From assembly GCF_009914315.1 (NCBI RefSeq), contig NZ_CP042596.1:3162001-3226000 (forward strand): 64,000 bases of DNA. The letters are read 5' to 3'. The first letter of the stretch is position 1. Every line of letters starts with the position of its first letter. Below are positions 56,326 to 64,000 of this stretch, piece after piece. The notes under the pieces are model-generated. The model was not told the DNA's origin, did no database searches, and worked only from the letters and a program-made list of their open reading frames with translations. The stretch is from Granulicella sp. WH15 (lineage in GTDB: Bacteria; Acidobacteriota; Terriglobia; Terriglobales; Acidobacteriaceae). A program made the position numbers and the translations under genes.

Positions 56326-56571
56326 TTACTCTGCGTCGTCTTCTTCCTCATCAGCCTCGATCTCCATCTCCGCCAATTGCACTTCCCCCGACGCCCCCTC
56401 CACCAGCACCTGAATCTTCCCCTCCGCCTTCTCCAGCTCCAGCTTGCACGCGTTCGAGAGCTGCACCCCCTGCTCAAAGAGCCGCACCGACTCCTCCAGC
56501 GACAACTCCCCCCGCTCCAGCCGCTCCACCACCGCCTCGAGCGCCGTCAACCTGTCCTCAAATCCAGCCAT
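56326..56571 (-). CDS. xseB: Exodeoxyribonuclease VII small subunit
   Basis: Small helical protein of 81 residues with the family pattern FEDRLTALEAVVERLERGEL and SLEESVRLFEQGVQLSNAC. It binds the large subunit XseA, which is not in this window. An acidic C-terminus (EADEEEDDAE) follows. It lies 20 bp after the MTHFR fusion gene on the same strand. Confidence 0.92.
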   Translation of the reverse strand: MAGFEDRLTALEAVVERLERGELSLEESVRLFEQGVQLSNACKLELEKAEGKIQVLVEGASGEVQLAEMEIEADEEEDDAE

Positions 56572-56591
56572 AATGATCCCCTTCCCGTCGC

Positions 56592-58469
56592 CTAAACGAC
56601 GCCCAGCACCTGGGCCGCTGCCTTGTACTTGCCAAAGGGCGCGCTGACCTGCACACCCTGCACCATCGTCCGCGCCGCCGTCAGCATCTCCTGCGCGATG
56701 GCGATACCCGTAGCCCGAGCCGCCTCGGGCGAGCCAGCCGCCGCCATCCGGCGCATGATCTCGTCCGGCATACTCACCTTCAGATCGTTCTTCATAAACT
56801 CGGCGTTCTTCACGCTGGTCAGCGGCCAGATGCCCGCGACGATTGGAATCCTGAAACCCTCGATACGCTTCAAAAACTGCTCCAGCAGCCGCATATCGAA
56901 GACCGGTTGCGTAATGCCGAACTCCGCGCCCGCCTCGACCTTAGCGGCAAACCGCCGCACCTCGTTATCGATATCGGGCACGCCCGGATTGGCCGCCACC
57001 GAGATGGTAAAGCCGGTCGAAGCGCCGATGGCGTTGCCGCCGATATCCAGCCCGTGGTTCAACCCCTCGACGATCTTCACCAGCCCAATCGCATCCACGT
57101 CGAAGACCGCCGTGGCATCGGGATAAGTACCCATCTTCGGCGGATCGCCGGTCAGACAAAGAACGTTCTTCAGCCCAATCGACGAGGCCCCGATCAGGTC
57201 GCTCTGGATGCTCAGCAGGTTGCGGTCGCGGCAGGTGTAGTGCAGGATCGTCTCGATCCCCACCCGCTGCTGAATCTGCACGCAGAGGCTCTGCGCGCTC
57301 ATGCGGGCACTGGCACGCGGCGAGTCCGGCACGTTAATCGCGTCGACGCCGAGGCGGTGCAGCTCCTCCGCGCCCTCCAGCTCATGGGTAGTGTCGATGC
57401 CCTTCGGCGGCACAATCTCCACCATCGTCACAAAGGCCCCGGTGGCGATCTTCGCGCCGACCCTGGACCGCTCGGCCAACGGCGGCGGCTCGACTTTGCT
57501 CGCGACGACACGGGCGGCAGCCCCCGACTCCACCGCCTGCACCCCGGTCGCCTGCGCCTCCAGAGCACGCAGCGCCCCGCGCATCGCCCGCGTGTGCTGG
57601 GGCGTGGTGCCGCAGCATCCGCCCACAAACGTAGCCCCGGCCTGCACGAATCGCCGCGCAAAGCTGGCCATGTACTCGGGCGAGGTCAGGTAGAGGCTGC
57701 GCCCGTCGATCGCCCGCGGCTGTCCCGCGTTAGGCATCGCCGCCAGCGGCAGCGTCGTCATCGGCCTCATGCGCTCGATGACGCTCAGCACCGTCGCCGG
57801 GCCGTCGCTACAGTTGCAGCCGATGGCGTCGGCTCCCCACTCGGTCATCCGCCGCGCGGCTTCCTCCGGCGAAGTCCCGTCCAGGCAGTCGCCGCTCTCG
57901 CTGACAGTCACCATCACGATCAGCGGCAGCGCCGGAGCCTCGGCCTTAGCCGCACGAATAGCCTGCTCGGCCTCGAGCATCCCCGGCAGCGTCTCGACGA
58001 TCAGCAGGTCCGCGCCCACGCCGGGACCGCCCTGCGCCAACGCCCGCACCTGCTCGGAGAACGCCGCAAAGGCCTCCTCAGCCGAGACCGTCAGGTCGCC
58101 CAGCGACCCCATCGCCCCGGCGACGAACGCCTCGCTCCCCTGCTTCTCCCGCATCTGATCGACGCACTCACGCGCCAGCCGCACCCCGGCCAGATTGATC
58201 TCGGCGACCCGTGCCTCCAGCCCGAAACGCTTCAGCCGGATGCTGTTGGCCCCGTAGGTATTGGTTTCAATCACTTCCGCGCCGGCCTGAAGGTACTCCA
58301 GGTGGACGCCGCGCACCACGTCCGGCTGCGAGAGGTTCAGCTCGTCGTAGCAGCGGTTGATGAAGACCCCCCGGCCGTACAGCATGGACCCCATCGCTCC
58401 ATCGCACAGCACGACCTTCCGCTCCGACCCGCCCCCGAATAAACTCTCCGCTACCTTGCCTGTTTTCAT
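56592..58469 (-). CDS. Bifunctional homocysteine S-methyltransferase / methylenetetrahydrofolate reductase
   Basis: Fusion of 625 residues. The N-terminal homocysteine methyltransferase domain (about 1-310) has DGAMGSMLYGRG, the zinc Cys of GCNCSDGP and the pair in GGCCGT. The C-terminal MTHFR domain (about 340-620) has MVEIVPPKG, HYTCRDRN, LCLTGDPPK and TQPVFD. It resembles Bacillus YitJ. It would make methionine and supply 5-methyl-THF. The ATG at 58469 is the sensible start; the longer frame upstream is not supported. No cobalamin domain is present. Confidence 0.9.
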   Translation of the reverse strand: MKTGKVAESLFGGGSERKVVLCDGAMGSMLYGRGVFINRCYDELNLSQPDVVRGVHLEYLQAGAEVIETNTYGANSIRLKRFGLEARVAEINLAGVRLARECVDQMREKQGSEAFVAGAMGSLGDLTVSAEEAFAAFSEQVRALAQGGPGVGADLLIVETLPGMLEAEQAIRAAKAEAPALPLIVMVTVSESGDCLDGTSPEEAARRMTEWGADAIGCNCSDGPATVLSVIERMRPMTTLPLAAMPNAGQPRAIDGRSLYLTSPEYMASFARRFVQAGATFVGGCCGTTPQHTRAMRGALRALEAQATGVQAVESGAAARVVASKVEPPPLAERSRVGAKIATGAFVTMVEIVPPKGIDTTHELEGAEELHRLGVDAINVPDSPRASARMSAQSLCVQIQQRVGIETILHYTCRDRNLLSIQSDLIGASSIGLKNVLCLTGDPPKMGTYPDATAVFDVDAIGLVKIVEGLNHGLDIGGNAIGASTGFTISVAANPGVPDIDNEVRRFAAKVEAGAEFGITQPVFDMRLLEQFLKRIEGFRIPIVAGIWPLTSVKNAEFMKNDLKVSMPDEIMRRMAAAGSPEAARATGIAIAQEMLTAARTMVQGVQVSAPFGKYKAAAQVLGVV

Positions 58470-58696
58470 TGCTCGAAACTCTCTTCCCGGCTCTAACACG
58501 ATCCCGCTCATCCTATCCACGCAGGCCATTCAGCTCAATCCATCCATCCTAAGCTATTGACAGGCCATGTATGGGCGATGGACGCGCGATGAAACCGCGT
58601 TCCTCGTCGGGGCGGTTCGTCTTCCTTTGGTATACTTCAAGGAATCCGCAGCCGCATTCGTCTACGCCGCAGCGATCAGGTTTGGAGCCGTTCACG

Positions 58697-60181
58697 TTGA
58701 AATTGAAGCCCCGTAGTCTTCTTGTTCTGTCCGCACAGGGCCTTCTGCTGGCCTTCGTAAGTCTTGCGCTTACCTCCTGCCGCAACCTGTACCCTCACCC
58801 CGAGAACCAGTTCGCCGGTCGGCCCATCCCTCCCAGCCAACTGCTTGAGCGCGTTCTCGTCGCCGTGACCTCCGACGGCTCGAGCACGGGCAGCCTGTTG
58901 ATGCTCGACGGCAAGCTCGACCTGCGCAACAACATCCAGAACACGATCTCCAGCTTCCCCATCAGCGGCTTCAGCGGCGGCTATCCGAGCCTCATCATCA
59001 ACTACCCCGAGCAGCAGCGCGGCTACGTCTACTCGCAGAACAACGGCTCGGTCGCGACCATCAACTACTCGACCGAGGCCAGCCTCGGCGCGTTCGGGCC
59101 AACCCTGCCCGGCCTTTCGAGCTCGCTGGCTATTCCTCCGCTGGCCGCGCATGAGTACTCGGCTGAGGAGTCCGTCGGCCTGCTCACCGTCGTCGACCTG
59201 ACCACCGGCAAGGGCTACCCGCTCAACCTGCCCAACGTCTACCGCGTCTTCTCGAACACCGGAGACACGGTCGCGCTGGCCATGGTGCGCAACTCGGATA
59301 CGCTCTATCGCGTCATCAAGCTGACGCCGAACACCATCTACAACGCGGGCGGCACCAACCCGCTCTTCCCCCCGGGCGCGATTGACTGCCAGCCCTACCA
59401 ACTGCCGGTCTACTGCGTGGTGCCGGTCAATGGCAGCTTCGACCGCCCCACTTACGCCTACTACTCGATCGACGGCAACTCGGTCTACGTGGTGAACGCG
59501 GGCCAGGAGCTGGGCGGCGGCAGCAACGGTGGCTCCAGCGTCAGCATTATCCCCATCGGCGGCCTGACCAACAACGTCATCCCCACCTCGACCACCTACC
59601 CGGTGCAGACGACCAGCACCATTCCCGTCCCCGGCGGCGCGACCGACGTCATCTCCGATGGCACCAACCTCTACGTAGCGGGCCAGGCGCTACAGCCCGA
59701 CGGCCTCTTCGCCGGGAATCTGACCACGATCAACCTGACCACCCTCGCGGTCTCGGCCCCGATCGCCATCTCGGACGGCACCCACACCAAGATGCTCTTC
59801 GCCGACGACAATACGCTCTGGGTCGGATCGCAGCTCTGCGCCACCGGCGAGCGCGCGGCCAAGGGCCTGAACTACAACTGCCTGACCCGCTACGACCTGG
59901 GAGCCCACACGGCCAGCATCGTGCCCGCCATCACCCCGGCGACCGCGACCACCCCGGCCACGGTTCCCTATCCGAACGGCGACAACAACCTGCTCTACTA
60001 TGGCTCTCTGACCGGCATCTGCTGGGTGCAGGACTTCCACAAGGTCTACACCGCGTACGGCGGTCAGGTTCACGCCTTCAACACGGCCGACGGCTCGGAG
60101 ATCAACAACTTCTTCATCACCGTCCAGGGCACGGCGCTCGACGTAGCCTACATGGACGCGCTGACCAACGCCGCCAACTAA
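58697..60181 (+). CDS. Propeller-type lipoprotein of unknown function
   Basis: Predicted lipoprotein of 494 residues. Translation starts at TTG (58697), nine bases after GGAG; the N-terminus KLKPRSLLVLSAQGLLLAFV is followed by lipobox LTSC. The body is rich in T, S, N and G and has repeated short strands (SVSIIPIGG, GNLTTINLTTLAVSAPI), in the manner of YncE-like beta-propellers. No catalytic motif is seen. It lies 8 bp before the deacetylase gene, so they may be co-transcribed. I do not recognise a named family. Confidence 0.72.
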   Translation: MKLKPRSLLVLSAQGLLLAFVSLALTSCRNLYPHPENQFAGRPIPPSQLLERVLVAVTSDGSSTGSLLMLDGKLDLRNNIQNTISSFPISGFSGGYPSLIINYPEQQRGYVYSQNNGSVATINYSTEASLGAFGPTLPGLSSSLAIPPLAAHEYSAEESVGLLTVVDLTTGKGYPLNLPNVYRVFSNTGDTVALAMVRNSDTLYRVIKLTPNTIYNAGGTNPLFPPGAIDCQPYQLPVYCVVPVNGSFDRPTYAYYSIDGNSVYVVNAGQELGGGSNGGSSVSIIPIGGLTNNVIPTSTTYPVQTTSTIPVPGGATDVISDGTNLYVAGQALQPDGLFAGNLTTINLTTLAVSAPIAISDGTHTKMLFADDNTLWVGSQLCATGERAAKGLNYNCLTRYDLGAHTASIVPAITPATATTPATVPYPNGDNNLLYYGSLTGICWVQDFHKVYTAYGGQVHAFNTADGSEINNFFITVQGTALDVAYMDALTNAAN

Positions 60182-60188
60182 TCCGCTC

Positions 60189-60923
60189 ATGCCGACCTCT
60201 GCTCCCGTCGATATTCTTGCCATCGCAGCCCATCGCGACGACGTGGAGCAGACCTGCGGCGGCACCCTGATGGCCATGCAGGCCCTCGGCTGGCGCACCG
60301 GCATCCTCGACCTGACACAGGGCGAGTCGGGCACGCGAGGCACCGCTGCCGAGCGGCTCGCCGAGGCTACTGAGGCCGCCCGAATCCTCAAGGTCTCGGT
60401 GCGTGAGGCGCTCGATCTTCCCGATGGTAACGTCCAGAACACGCTTGAAAACCGGCTGAAGCTGGCCGCCGTGCTGCGCCGTCTGCGTCCGCGCGTAGTC
60501 ATCCTTCCCTACTGGCAGGGTCGTCACCCAGACCACTACACCAGCGCCACCCTGGGCTACGAGGCCTGCTTCGTCGCGGGACTGGCCAAGGTGGTGACGC
60601 CGGATGCTCCCGACGCCCGGCCGCACCGCCCCTTCAAGATCCTCTACGCCTCGCTCTACGCCGATGTCCGGCCCACCTTCGTGGTGGATATCACGCCGCA
60701 CGTCGAGCCACGCCTCCAGTCGCTGCTGGCCTACCGCTCTCAGTACGCAAACCAGCCCCAGGGCGGCGGCCTCTTCGTCCCCGAGGAGGAGATCCGTGAG
60801 CGCACCCTGGCCCACGCCCGTCACTACGGCCTGCTCGCGGGCGTCCGCTACGCTGAACCCTTCGTCCAGAAGGAGATCAGCCTGGTCGACGACCTGATGA
60901 TGCTCGGCGTCCCTTCCATCTAG
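60189..60923 (+). CDS. bshB1: BshB1-type LmbE/PIG-L deacetylase
   Basis: Zinc-dependent N-acetylglucosaminyl deacetylase-type protein of 244 residues. The zinc motif is AAHRDDVE (Arg in place of the common Pro), followed by TQGESGTRG and the downstream His of GRHPDH. The length and TQGESGTRG are typical of BshB1, which deacetylates GlcNAc-malate in bacillithiol synthesis. bshA and bshC are not in the window, so a related role remains possible. Confidence 0.82.
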   Translation: MPTSAPVDILAIAAHRDDVEQTCGGTLMAMQALGWRTGILDLTQGESGTRGTAAERLAEATEAARILKVSVREALDLPDGNVQNTLENRLKLAAVLRRLRPRVVILPYWQGRHPDHYTSATLGYEACFVAGLAKVVTPDAPDARPHRPFKILYASLYADVRPTFVVDITPHVEPRLQSLLAYRSQYANQPQGGGLFVPEEEIRERTLAHARHYGLLAGVRYAEPFVQKEISLVDDLMMLGVPSI

Positions 60924-60966
60924 TCTCAAGCTGCTGATCCGGGGCCTCATGTTCAGAGGTAAATCC

Positions 60967-61238
60967 GATAGATCGGGCCTTCAGCCCTCAGCTTCCAGAG
61001 CGTCCGGGTACCTAGGGCTTTGCCCTAGGCTGGTATGGAACGCGCCTTCAGCGCTCTTCGAGGTGTGTCCTGGGATGTTTCATTCGGAACCATTTCGTCC
61101 TAAAGTGTTTCACCGGAAAGCACGCTGCACTACGGGCATGAGCGCCAACGGCGCGCCCTATACCAGCCTAGGGCAAAGCCCTAGGTAACAATGTCTGTGT
61201 GCGAATGAGGGCTGAAGGCCCGATTTATCCCCACCACA
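60967..61238. repeat. Long inverted repeat built of family 3 palindromes
   Basis: CGGGCCTTCAGCCCTCA and CCTAGGGCTTTGCCCTAGGC with CTGGTAT stand at the left and return in inverted order at the right end (61158-61234). The centre has CATTTCGTCCTAAAGTG with different sequence. The right arm covers the end of the MobB-like gene. Confidence 0.78.
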
Positions 61239-61837
61239 CTCATCTTCCCCCGGACGAACTCCACCAGGTCCTCCCCGCAGTACTGCGGCGGGTGCATTAC
61301 AAACCGCCGGGCATGGGCCACCAGCTTCAGAGAGATCCCCTCCCACGCAGCCTGCCCCATCTCCCCCGCCGGAGTCACAATGGCATCGGCACGGTCCAGA
61401 TACCTCCGCGCCGACTCCTTGAAGTCCGCCGTCTCCGGGTCGAGCACGCTGATATAAACCTCCGGCCTCAGAAACCGGAGGACGCTGTTCGATTCAAGAA
61501 TCACGTTCTCCGCCGCCGCCATCTCGCGCCGGATACGTGGCATCGCCTCGGCAAGCTGACCCTGCCGCGTCCTGACCCACAACGACCGCACCGCCCCCGC
61601 AGCCAGGTGGCGCGAGCTATCCGTGCCACTCGAACGGTCGCGCTCCTCGCTAATGGCAATGGTATGTTCGGCAGTCTCGCAGTCGCACGGCTCGCCATTG
61701 GCCGAGCAGACGCCGTGGCCGAACTGCGTGATCTTGAACGCGGTCCAGTGCATCTCCGGTAGTGCCGCGATCAGCCCCGCGACGACGCTGGTCTTGCCGA
61801 TGTTCCTGGTGTGTCCGCCGACCACGACTATCGCCAC
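61181..61837 (-). CDS. MobB-like P-loop NTPase
   Basis: Protein of 218 residues with Walker A GGHTRNIGKTSVVAGL. A Cys-rich segment (CSANGEPCDCETAEH) and a run ending in AENVILESNSVLRFLRPEVYIS (Walker B-like region) follow. It resembles molybdopterin-guanine dinucleotide protein B but has no partner gene here. The last residues (FSPHSHTDIVT) and stop come from the family 3 repeat, so the native C-terminus may differ. It lies 12 bp after lpxD on the same strand. Confidence 0.7.
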   Translation of the reverse strand: MAIVVVGGHTRNIGKTSVVAGLIAALPEMHWTAFKITQFGHGVCSANGEPCDCETAEHTIAISEERDRSSGTDSSRHLAAGAVRSLWVRTRQGQLAEAMPRIRREMAAAENVILESNSVLRFLRPEVYISVLDPETADFKESARRYLDRADAIVTPAGEMGQAAWEGISLKLVAHARRFVMHPPQYCGEDLVEFVRGKMSVVGINRAFSPHSHTDIVT

Positions 61838-61849
61838 GTTACCGCCTCC

Positions 61850-62770
61850 CTAGCGCCGCCTGAGCCGCGCCAGATCCCGCAGATACTCCCTGACGGGCTG
61901 CGCCGGAGTGCCCCAGTAGACGGTTCCGTCGCCTTCGATCTTCTTGCCCGGCAGCACGCCTCCCTGGCCACCCAGAATGACTCCCCGGCCAATCGTAACC
62001 CGCTCGCCCAGCCCTACCTGCCCGCCCAGCATCGCCCGATCTTCAACGATGATCGACCCCGCCAGCCCCACCTGCGCGGCAATCAGGACATCCTCACCAA
62101 TGATGCAGTTATGCGCAATGTGAACCAGATTGTCGATCTTCGTGCCGCGCCCGATGCGGGTCTCACCCAGTGCACCACGGTCGATGGTCGTATTGGCCCC
62201 GATCTCCACATCATCGCCGATCCACAGCGTCCCCTGCTGGGGAAAGCGGAGGTGATGGCCATCCGGCCCCGGTACGTAGCCGAAGCCCACCGAGCCGAGC
62301 ACCGCGCCCGCCTGCGCTACCACCCGATCGCCCAGTGTGGCACAGCCGAAGATCGTGACATTGCTGCCGATGACGCAGCCTCTGCCCAGCCGCGCCCCAG
62401 CCGCGATGACCGCTCCAGCGCCGACAGAGGTACCCGGACCGACCGACGCCTCCGGGTCGATCACCGCCGAGGGGTGTACCGACGGCTCCCGGAAGGAGTC
62501 AAACCAGCGCCCGCAGAGAGCGAAGACGTACTTCGGATTCCTGACCGGAAACAGTCGCGGATCTATGAGGTTGTCGCCACTCACACGCGCCAGGATCAGC
62601 CCCGCTGCGGACCGAAGCGCCTGTGCAAGCGATGCCTCATCCTGCGCGAAGACGATGGCGTCCGGCCCCGCGTCGGCGAAGCCCGAGAGCCGCGCGAAGG
62701 AGCGCGTGTCCCCGCTGGGCTGGCGATCCAGCAGCTCTTCGATGATCCCGACCGTGATCTTCTCGGCCAT
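61850..62770 (-). CDS. lpxD: UDP-3-O-acylglucosamine N-acyltransferase-type protein LpxD
   Basis: Protein of 306 residues with a C-terminal left-handed beta-helix of hexapeptide repeats ([22 protein letters not shown] onward) and the catalytic His region [13 protein letters not shown]. It adds the N-linked acyl chain in lipid A synthesis. The ATG at 62770 overlaps the stop of the LpxL-type gene (TGATG). The N-terminal domain is a little short for LpxD. LpxA-like function cannot be fully excluded. Confidence 0.9.
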   Translation of the reverse strand: MAEKITVGIIEELLDRQPSGDTRSFARLSGFADAGPDAIVFAQDEASLAQALRSAAGLILARVSGDNLIDPRLFPVRNPKYVFALCGRWFDSFREPSVHPSAVIDPEASVGPGTSVGAGAVIAAGARLGRGCVIGSNVTIFGCATLGDRVVAQAGAVLGSVGFGYVPGPDGHHLRFPQQGTLWIGDDVEIGANTTIDRGALGETRIGRGTKIDNLVHIAHNCIIGEDVLIAAQVGLAGSIIVEDRAMLGGQVGLGERVTIGRGVILGGQGGVLPGKKIEGDGTVYWGTPAQPVREYLRDLARLRRR

Positions 62771-63666
62771 CAATAAACTCCCGGCTCGCCCGCAGGCCTT
62801 GTCTTCCAGCGGCGATGCATCCACAGCCACTGCTCTGGATACTGTCGCACAGAACGCTCGATCTCTGCGGTGAAGAGCGCGGTGTTGGCCACGATATCGG
62901 CCTCCGCGTCGGCGCTGCGCTGTAGCTCGAGGGCCGGGCTGAAGCGCAGGACGTAGCGACCGCCCTCCTCAGCAAACAGAAAGCCTGGTACGACAGCCGC
63001 ATCGGTCTTCAGCGCGATCCGCGCCAGCCCCGAGGCCGTACACGCCGGAACTCCGAAGAACGGCACAAAGACCCCCTGCGGCGGCGTCATGTTGGTGTCC
63101 ATCAGGATGCCCACCGTCTCGCCCGCTCGCATAGAGGCGATGAGGCCACGCGCGAAGTCGTCCTTGTGGATGACGCGATTGCCGTGCAGGCAGCGGATGC
63201 GGTTGACGAACTCATCCACCAGCGGGTTGTCCAACCGCCGGATGACCATGCCCATCGGATAACCCGCCAGCGAGTGGTAGAAGCTCGATAGCTCCCACGC
63301 CCCCAGGTGCCCGGTCAGGACCAGCACGCCCTTGCCCCGCTGCCGTGCGGCAAGATAGTGCTCAAGACCGTCGTAGCGGATGAACCGGCCAGCCTCCTCG
63401 GCGGTGTACCCGCTCATCAGGCAGAACTCAGCCAGCAGCAGCCCAAGCTGGCAGTAGACCCTCCGCAGAGTACACTCGCGGCGCAGGTCGTCCCACTCCG
63501 GGTAGGCGAGCCGTAGATTACGCATCCCTACCGAGCGCAGACGGCCGAGCGTGCGGAAGGCAAACAATCCAATGCCCTCGCCGATGCCGCGTGCCCAGCT
63601 TCGCGGCAGAGCGCCGAGGCCGCGCACCAGCAGCCATACCAGCGCAAATTCGAGCCGCTCGCGCAT
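62770..63666 (-). CDS. LpxL/HtrB-type lysophospholipid acyltransferase
   Basis: Inner-membrane acyltransferase of 298 residues transferring a late acyl chain to lipid A (LpxL/LpxM family). The catalytic HX4E is GHLGAWE, followed by [16 protein letters not shown] and the later block [17 protein letters not shown]. The N-terminal [13 protein letters not shown] is a likely membrane anchor. ATG at 63666 is preferred; TTG at 63705 would add 13 residues. It is translationally coupled to lpxD. Confidence 0.88.
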   Translation of the reverse strand: MRERLEFALVWLLVRGLGALPRSWARGIGEGIGLFAFRTLGRLRSVGMRNLRLAYPEWDDLRRECTLRRVYCQLGLLLAEFCLMSGYTAEEAGRFIRYDGLEHYLAARQRGKGVLVLTGHLGAWELSSFYHSLAGYPMGMVIRRLDNPLVDEFVNRIRCLHGNRVIHKDDFARGLIASMRAGETVGILMDTNMTPPQGVFVPFFGVPACTASGLARIALKTDAAVVPGFLFAEEGGRYVLRFSPALELQRSADAEADIVANTALFTAEIERSVRQYPEQWLWMHRRWKTRPAGEPGVY

Positions 63667-63745
63667 GCTGGGTCTTCGTTGTCCGAGAGTACGAGATAGC
63701 GTCAAGCCTATAGTTTACCCGGCCCGCGCTCTATAACCGAACGCA

Positions 63746-63781
63746 GCAAAAGGGGAGCAGCCCCCGGCCGCTCCCCCTTGC
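63746..63781 (-). terminator. Hairpin terminator of the SYLF-domain gene
   Basis: GCAA-GGGGAGC (63746-63758) pairs with GCTCCCC-TTGC (63770-63781) around a small bulge, with T's on the minus strand side. It separates the SYLF gene from the acyltransferase gene. Confidence 0.65.
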
Positions 63782-63803
63782 TTCTTCACAATTCAGTTCG
63801 GTG

Positions 63804-64000
63804 CTACTGAGCAGCGCGTGCCGCCACGAAGTAGCGGGCCACGGTGCGCACAAAGGGCCGCGCCTCGACCGGAGTCGGGGTTCCGCCGCTCAGAATCGTC
63901 TTGAAGGGGATATCCGTGCCGTACTGGGTACGGGTGTCGTCCGCGTTCTGCGAAAGCACGGTTCCATCCAGGTTGATACCGGCAAAGAGGCCCTTCGAGC
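63804..64000 (-). CDS. SYLF-domain (Ysc84-like) lipid-binding protein, C-terminal part
   Basis: Only the last 64 or so residues are present: KGLFAGINLDGTVLSQNADD, then YGTDIPFKTILSGG and the ending TVARYFVAARAAQ before TAG at 63804-63806. The KGLFAGI stretch is typical of the SYLF domain. The 5' part lies beyond 64000. Members bind phospholipid; function in bacteria is not established. Confidence 0.8.
   Translation of the reverse strand, partial: SKGLFAGINLDGTVLSQNADDTRTQYGTDIPFKTILSGGTPTPVEARPFVRTVARYFVAARAAQ

Noticed and set aside
56907..58442. 511-residue plus-strand frame opposite the MTHFR fusion
   Set aside because: His/Arg-rich shadow without domains.

Overview
The window is chromosomal DNA from a GC-rich member of the Acidobacteriota, most likely class Terriglobia (the Granulicella, Edaphobacter and Terriglobus group). 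This rests on two very large TonB-dependent receptors with an N-terminal carboxypeptidase-regulatory domain and the 'MPLNGRN'-type plug motif, Tat-exported TIM-barrel isomerases, a quinoprotein dehydrogenase with a cytochrome insert, Gram-negative lipid A genes, and intergenic palindromes of the GGGCTTTAGCCC type. The assignment is inferred from gene style only; there is no rRNA or tRNA in the window.

Region 1 (1-22.8 kb) starts with the 5' part of htpG on the minus strand and then holds a catabolic island. Its members are an exported FG-GAP/DUF1080 protein, a TonB-dependent receptor, a seven-haem cytochrome fused to TPRs, a PQQ sugar dehydrogenase, two short-chain dehydrogenases, a Tat-exported sugar isomerase/epimerase-like protein, an IclR regulator, an SMP-30 lactonase, a methylmalonate-semialdehyde-type aldehyde dehydrogenase, a single-chain transketolase, a cupin and a nucleotide-sugar-type epimerase. 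Seven promoter regions in this island carry the same three-half-site motif (CGCAA-N6-TTGCG-N5-CGCAA, or its reverse). I read it as the operator of the IclR protein encoded in the middle. The gene set fits oxidation of a carbohydrate in the periplasm to a lactone, hydrolysis, oxidation and rearrangement without a sugar kinase, and feeding of the product into transketolase and acyl-CoA metabolism. The substrate is unknown.

Region 2 (22.9-31 kb) has a second TonB-dependent receptor behind an elaborate four-half-site palindrome. It is followed by a small membrane protein, an overlapping GNAT / DUF2252 / Sco-type copper protein run, and a divergent MFS transporter. Region 3 (31-37.3 kb) is an AddB/AddA-type nuclease-helicase pair.

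Region 4 (37.4-47.1 kb) is phosphate homeostasis on the minus strand: pstS-pstC-pstA-pstB-phoU with a Pho-box-like repeat upstream of pstS, then phoR and phoB. phoR has a frameshift in its ATP-binding domain. Divergent from these are a lone receiver protein and a CHASE3-PAS hybrid-free histidine kinase. Region 5 (47.2-64 kb) is housekeeping: threonine aldolase, hemW, an ABC exporter, a YdeI-like protein, lpxB, an M1-peptidase-like protein that has lost its zinc site, xseB, a homocysteine methyltransferase/MTHFR fusion, a propeller lipoprotein, a BshB1-type deacetylase, a MobB-like NTPase, lpxD, an LpxL-type acyltransferase and the end of a SYLF-domain gene.

Four families of short intergenic repeats recur. 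One family carries the stop codon of its upstream gene inside the repeat, and another forms a 270-bp inverted repeat that encodes the C-terminus of the MobB-like protein. By hand counts, the + strand shifts from G-rich to C-rich near 26-27 kb.
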